Source: CAZEJK01 sp964512045
GTDB taxonomy: Bacteria > Acidobacteriota > Thermoanaerobaculia > Thermoanaerobaculales > Sulfomarinibacteraceae
Reading direction: 5' to 3'
DNA length: 11,153 nucleotides
NCBI GenBank assembly: GCA_964512045.1
Contig: CAZEJK010000165.1
Span: 1-11,153, forward strand
The position numbers and the translations under genes are program-made. Each line of letters opens with the position of its first letter. The stretch's first letter is position 1. The notes below the pieces were generated by a model. The model worked only from the letters and a program-made list of their open reading frames with translations. It was not told the origin of the DNA and ran no database searches. This document shows, piece after piece, positions 6,909-11,153 of this stretch.

Positions 6909-6930
6909 ACCCGGTCTCGAGCCGGGTTTT
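6909..6930 (+). terminator. Terminator-like hairpin
   Basis: Arms ACCCGG (6909-6914) and CCGGGT (6922-6927) enclose the 7-nt loop TCTCGAG and run directly into TTTT (6927-6930). The stem is short but GC-rich. On the plus strand it would end a transcript coming from the left, although no plus-strand gene ends near it. On the minus strand it would lie beyond the antiporter gene, but then lacks a good T-run. Confidence 0.35.
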
Positions 6931-7174
6931 GAGTTACAGTGCCACCACCGTGCCACGGAATGGAGGGGCCGTTGGGGCGCCATTCACGTCGGTAGCAGTG
7001 TGCCTTGTGCGCTGGTTTGACCGCTTTGCTCTCGGCATCGCCGGCAATCAGCTCGTCAGCAGCTCGAGCCTCCAGGTCATCTATTCCAAGCGACGTAGGG
7101 TCCGTAGCTGAACCAATCTCGGGAGCGCCTGTACTCCTCAGCCGCCCGCGAAAAGCGGCAGCTGGGCTCGGCGT

Positions 7175-8380
7175 TCACTCCTCGGCGAGGCCGCCCTCCT
7201 CTCGAGGCGGTCTCTCTGCTGCGCCCTCTGCGGCTGGCAGCAGGTGTCGCGGTGTGAAGGCGAAGCTCGCAATCAGCGTCGGCACGATCGCGCTGGCGAT
7301 GACCACGGCCACCAGGAAGGAGTACTGCTGGCGGCTGACGATGCCGTGGCTGAGGCCGTACAGGGACGAGATGGTCCCGAAGGTGAGACCGGTGGACATC
7401 ATCAACGTGTAGTACCAACGCTCGTTGCGCTCCTTACGAAAGTGCGCGACAACAGGGAAGAGCCCGAAGACCTTGCTCGCCGACTTCGCGCCGAAGAGAA
7501 GCAGGAAGATGAGCGGCGCGGCGGCCACGGCCGGCAAAGACACCAGCGCGCCGGCGCGCAGGAAGTAGAACGGCGTCAGGAAGCCGATGGTCAGTGTTCG
7601 CATGCGGCGGACCCAGTGGTCGTCTTCGGCCGCGGCGCCGGCCAGGACCATGCCCGCGATGTAGGCCGGCAGCACCGCCTCGCTGCCGGACCACAGCGCC
7701 AGGGCGCCCAGCCCGAAGAGCACCGCGAGGACCCACTTGGTGCGGATCGCTGCGGTCCGATAGGCGTAGCGGCGCGTGAGACCTGCCGTCAAACGCGGCA
7801 GCAGCGCGATCACCACCGCGCTGACCACGATGAACACCACCGTGCGCTGCGTGAACGGCGCGAAGATCAGGCCCAGCGCCAGGACCGTGCCCAGGTCGTT
7901 GACGAAGCAGGCGCCGAGAATCCCCTTGCCGAACTCGGTGCGGTTGAAGCCGGTCTCGAGCATCACCGCGTAGACCACTGCCATGGAGGTCGTGGACAGG
8001 GCGACCCCGGCCAGCCAGCTCGCCGCCGGGTCCCAACCGAGCACGAAGCGGGCCACGGCAGCGCAGCCGAGGAACGGCGCCACGAAGCCGACGGCGCCGA
8101 CGACGAGCACCTCCTTCGCCTTGGACTTGAGCACCGCCGGCTCGAGCTCGGCGCCGGCGAGGAATGTGAGCAGCACCGCGCCAGCGCCAGCGAGGAAGCG
8201 CAGCCAGTCCTCGTCGGCGCCGAGCACTCCAGGCGTGAGCCAGCGCTCGCAGACGAAGCCGGCCGCCATGCCGACGCAGATCTCGGTCAGCGCCATGGAG
8301 ACCTTGAGACGGTTGGCGAGGATGGTCGAGAGGATCGCGAGGGCGAGCCAGATCGCGGCAAGGGTGTACATCTCGGTCAC
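7175..8380 (-). CDS. CPA2-type cation:proton antiporter membrane subunit
   Basis: The protein has 401 residues from GTG 8380, which lies 7 nt after a strong AGGAGGT (8388-8394). An ATG three codons later is too far from that site. It is a polytopic inner-membrane protein with about 11-12 hydrophobic segments. Family landmarks are ALSTTSMAVVYAVM (about 127-140), the ion-binding ND pair at 161-162 in ACFVNDLGTVLALG, GFLTPFYFLRAG (266-277), AKSASKVFGLFPVVAHF (298-314) and STGLTFGTISSLYGLSHGI (329-347). The hydrophilic tail is short and there is no TrkA-N/RCK domain, so it resembles the NapA/GerN branch rather than full KefB/KefC. It should exchange Na+ or K+ for H+. The exact ion cannot be told. 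It is transcribed away from the ABC genes, in the same direction but after a 328-base gap, so it probably has its own promoter. Confidence 0.92.
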   Translation of the reverse strand: MTEMYTLAAIWLALAILSTILANRLKVSMALTEICVGMAAGFVCERWLTPGVLGADEDWLRFLAGAGAVLLTFLAGAELEPAVLKSKAKEVLVVGAVGFVAPFLGCAAVARFVLGWDPAASWLAGVALSTTSMAVVYAVMLETGFNRTEFGKGILGACFVNDLGTVLALGLIFAPFTQRTVVFIVVSAVVIALLPRLTAGLTRRYAYRTAAIRTKWVLAVLFGLGALALWSGSEAVLPAYIAGMVLAGAAAEDDHWVRRMRTLTIGFLTPFYFLRAGALVSLPAVAAAPLIFLLLFGAKSASKVFGLFPVVAHFRKERNERWYYTLMMSTGLTFGTISSLYGLSHGIVSRQQYSFLVAVVIASAIVPTLIASFAFTPRHLLPAAEGAAERPPREEGGLAEE

Positions 8381-8708
8381 GGCTGTCACCTCCTGGCCCC
8401 GACTCCCTGGGGGCGGTCTGCCAGGAGTCATCAGCCCGTGACGGGCGGTTGGAGGGGGACTCCATCCCCTGCCGCAGCGGCTTCCATGGCCGCCAACGCG
8501 GTCGCCAAGAGTAGCATGGACGAGAGCGGCAGGTGGGCAAGTGGTAGGCGAAGGCTACCGCAGGGAGCCTCTCAGGCCAAGGTGGCGGGCGGCGAGCTGC
8601 GCGCTCGAGAGACCGTTGCAGGCGGCCACCCCGGCCGTGAGCACCACCGCCAGCACCACCGACGGCCCGGCAATCCCGGCCGCCAGGCGCTCGCGGGCGA
8701 TGTTTCCG
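8381..8708. other. Spacer between the antiporter and the ABC permease
   Basis: This stretch of 328 bases holds no confident gene. Just upstream of the antiporter start is its Shine-Dalgarno site (8388-8394). A short hairpin, GCCCG-TGA-CGGGC, sits at 8434-8446. On the minus strand two short membrane-like reading stretches occur in different frames. One, at about 8555-8705, includes GPSVVLAVVLTAGVAACNG. The other, at 8431-8517, begins MLLLATALAAMEAAAAGDG. Neither has a ribosome binding site. They may be remnants of a frameshifted gene or GC-rich noise. No clear promoter hexamers were found. Confidence 0.5.
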
Positions 8709-9442
8709 TCACTGGATCCACCGGCGCCTGACGTTCCACAGGCTCGCGGCGAACAGGGCGACGCAGAACGCCGCGAGAACCCCGAGATCAAGGGCGACGG
8801 GCATGTGGTTGGCGCCGCGCACGGCGCCGTGCAGCAGGTCCGCGCCGTATGTCAGCGGCAGCGCGTAGGACAGGGGGCGGAGGAAGACGGGCAGCGCCGC
8901 GACGGGGAAGAACAGCCCACACAGGAAGACCATGGGAAAGCGGAAGAAGTTGGAGAAGGTCTGGGCCTCGAAGACCTCGCTGACCGCAACGGCGATGAAC
9001 AGACCGAGGAAGGTCGAGGCCACGGCGACCAGGGCGACGGCGAGGACGAAGACGCCCCAGCGGACCTCGGACAGGTCCGCGAGGAACGCGGCCATCACCA
9101 CCGGCACGAAGGCGTTGACGATGCCAAAGAGGATGGCGCCCGAGGTCTTGGCCAGCATCAGGAGCTCGAGGGGGAGGGGTGCGAGCAGGAGCCGCTCGAA
9201 CGAGCGGTTCTTCTTCTCGAAGGTCACCGTCACCGCCAGCAGCGAGGTCGTGCCGAAGAGTATGGAGAGGGCCACGACGCCGGGCAGGAGCGCCAGCACA
9301 CCCTCGAGGCCGCTGCCCGACTTGACGAAGAACATCCCCGTCCACGCCAGCGGGAAGATGATCCCCCAGCTGATGTTGGGCGGCTTCAGGTAGTAGGTGC
9401 GCATGTCCTTGGCGAGAATGCTCGAGAAGGCGATCCACTGCT

Positions 9443-9446
<4 letters not shown>
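8709..9446 (-). CDS. ABC-2 type transporter permease
   Basis: The protein has 245 residues. The GTG at 9446 overlaps the ATPase stop (GTGA), with GGGAGG about 6 nt upstream inside the ATPase end, so translation is coupled. It has six likely membrane segments near residues 25-43, 53-74, 103-124, 131-157, 168-186 and 217-237. The stretch FEKKNRSFERLLLAPLPLELLMLAK (about 76-100) is the cytoplasmic coupling region typical of ABC-2 permeases of the drug, polysaccharide or NodJ type. It should form a dimer with two copies of the ATPase and export a substrate across the inner membrane. The substrate is unknown, and no substrate-specific gene lies nearby. Confidence 0.9.
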
Positions 9447-10423
<977 letters not shown>

Positions 10424-10475
10424 CAGCCGCGAGCCCCCGCCGGGCGCCGCCGCGCGCCGGGCCGCCGACAGCTCA

Positions 10476-11153
10476 TCACGGTCCTCGGCTTGGGAGCATG
10501 AGGACCGCTCCGGGCGCCAGGCCGAAGCGCTCGAGATGGCCGGTGGCACGCTGTGCCGTTTCCTCATCCTGCCAGATGAGGTGGGCGTGGACGCTGGTTG
10601 CGGGATGGGTCAGCTCGCCCACCGAGCCGGCGGCATGGACGCCGACCACGGTTCCTGCCCTGGTCTCGGCCTCCAGCTCGTACGGCTGCTCGTCGGCAGC
10701 CAGGGTGAGGTTCCTCCTCCGGGCGTGCAACGGGCAGGCGCCGTTGATGACGTGCAGCCGCACGTCGGTGGCCACCCCCTCGACGACGAACACGAAGGGC
10801 GCCTTGGGGTCGAGGCCGGCGGCCTCTGCTGCCGCGGCGACTCTCGCATCAACGTCGTCCGGCGCGACGGCATCGTCCACGGTGACGGTGGTCCATTGCG
10901 TGATCGAGCTGCCCACGAGCAGCGTCGCCTGCACGTCGGCGCCTCCAACGGGCTCGACGCGGCCATCCGCGCCGACACCGGTGACCACAGCGGCCGAGTC
11001 GAGGATCGTAATCTCTCCCCGCAGGCCCGCCACGGCGCCGACGCCGTAGAAGTGAGGCCGGGCCACGACATCGGCCAGCTCGACCCGCCCCTGGTGCTGC
11101 TTTCTACCGATGGTCTCGTGCATCCCGCCGTAGCGCACGAGCTCGGGGGAGGG
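10476..11153 (-). CDS. Acetolactate decarboxylase-like protein, 5' end beyond the window
   Basis: 225 codons are visible. The frame stays open to the right edge, so the start and probably a signal or lipoprotein segment are missing. The visible part begins PSPELVRYGGMHETIGRK and continues with FYGVGAVAGLRGEITILD, matching the DLYALGALADLxGEITVLD-type start of the BudA/acetolactate decarboxylase fold. Near the C-terminus, SVHAHLIWQDE and GHLERFGLAPGAVLMLP supply an HxH pair (visible residues 189 and 191) and a later His (206). These correspond by recall to the three zinc ligands of the family. True enzymes make acetoin from acetolactate. This divergent homologue may have another activity. The gene ends with two TGA codons in a row. 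Confidence 0.75.
   Translation of the reverse strand, partial: PSPELVRYGGMHETIGRKQHQGRVELADVVARPHFYGVGAVAGLRGEITILDSAAVVTGVGADGRVEPVGGADVQATLLVGSSITQWTTVTVDDAVAPDDVDARVAAAAEAAGLDPKAPFVFVVEGVATDVRLHVINGACPLHARRRNLTLAADEQPYELEAETRAGTVVGVHAAGSVGELTHPATSVHAHLIWQDEETAQRATGHLERFGLAPGAVLMLPSRGP

Larger units (their letters stand above)
6524..7174. other. Gene-poor stretch between the toxin-antitoxin operon and the antiporter
   Basis: This stretch of about 650 bases holds the toxin-antitoxin promoter, the tRNA 3'-end remnant, the large inverted repeat and the terminator-like hairpin listed separately. A 7-mer, GTGCCAC, repeats at 6939-6945 and 6950-6956. On the minus strand, the frame of the antiporter stays open for 92 codons beyond its stop (7174 down to the next stop at 6896-6898). 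It has no ATG or GTG near its beginning, so I do not call it a gene. No other credible coding region was seen. Confidence 0.6.

Noticed and set aside
7141..7159. Possible intrinsic terminator after the antiporter (GCCGC/GCGGC stem)
   Set aside because: The stem has only 5 bp and there is no T-run on the minus strand.
7244..8731. 495-codon plus-strand frame opposite the antiporter
   Set aside because: It is the antisense shadow of the antiporter gene. Its composition is rich in Arg, His, Glu and Gly with no domain, while the minus strand encodes a clear membrane protein.

Overview
The window comes from a high-GC bacterium. Starts are ATG, GTG or TTG with purine-rich Shine-Dalgarno sequences, and third codon positions are mostly G or C. 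A bacterial XPB-type helicase with a helicase-associated partner is typical of Actinobacteria, Acidobacteriota, Myxococcota-like lineages and their relatives. The sequence alone does not fix the phylum.

Left half, plus strand. About 320 bases of non-coding DNA hold several perfect inverted repeats and a sigma70-like promoter (176-205). A tight cluster of four genes follows: a short DUF6880-like protein (321-839), a protein with an N-terminal domain of unknown function and C-terminal TPR-like helices (836-2065), a DNA-binding helicase-associated protein (2142-4049) and a full-length XPB superfamily 2 helicase (4054-5730). Spacing and overlaps suggest one transcript. The set looks like an XPB-centred nucleic-acid processing module, for repair or perhaps defence. 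It is the best candidate for an incompletely described system. The first gene looks like an in-frame, internally deleted version of a much longer family.

Middle. A convergent 160-base spacer carries a 12-bp tandem duplication. A Phd/YefM antitoxin and a RelE/ParE toxin follow on the minus strand, with their own AT-rich promoter. Then come about 620 bases without a convincing gene. This stretch holds a 28-nt piece that reads as the 3' end of a tRNA (proline-like acceptor plus CCA), a large interrupted hairpin and a terminator-like hairpin. It may be the scar or attachment site of an integrated element, although no integrase lies in the window.

Right half, minus strand. A CPA2-type cation/proton antiporter (7175-8380) is separated by about 330 bases from a translationally coupled ABC-2 export pair (permease 8709-9446, ATPase 9443-10423). 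Upstream of the ATPase is an acetolactate decarboxylase-like protein cut by the right window edge (10476-11153). These look like ordinary chromosomal genes, in contrast to the accessory-looking left half.
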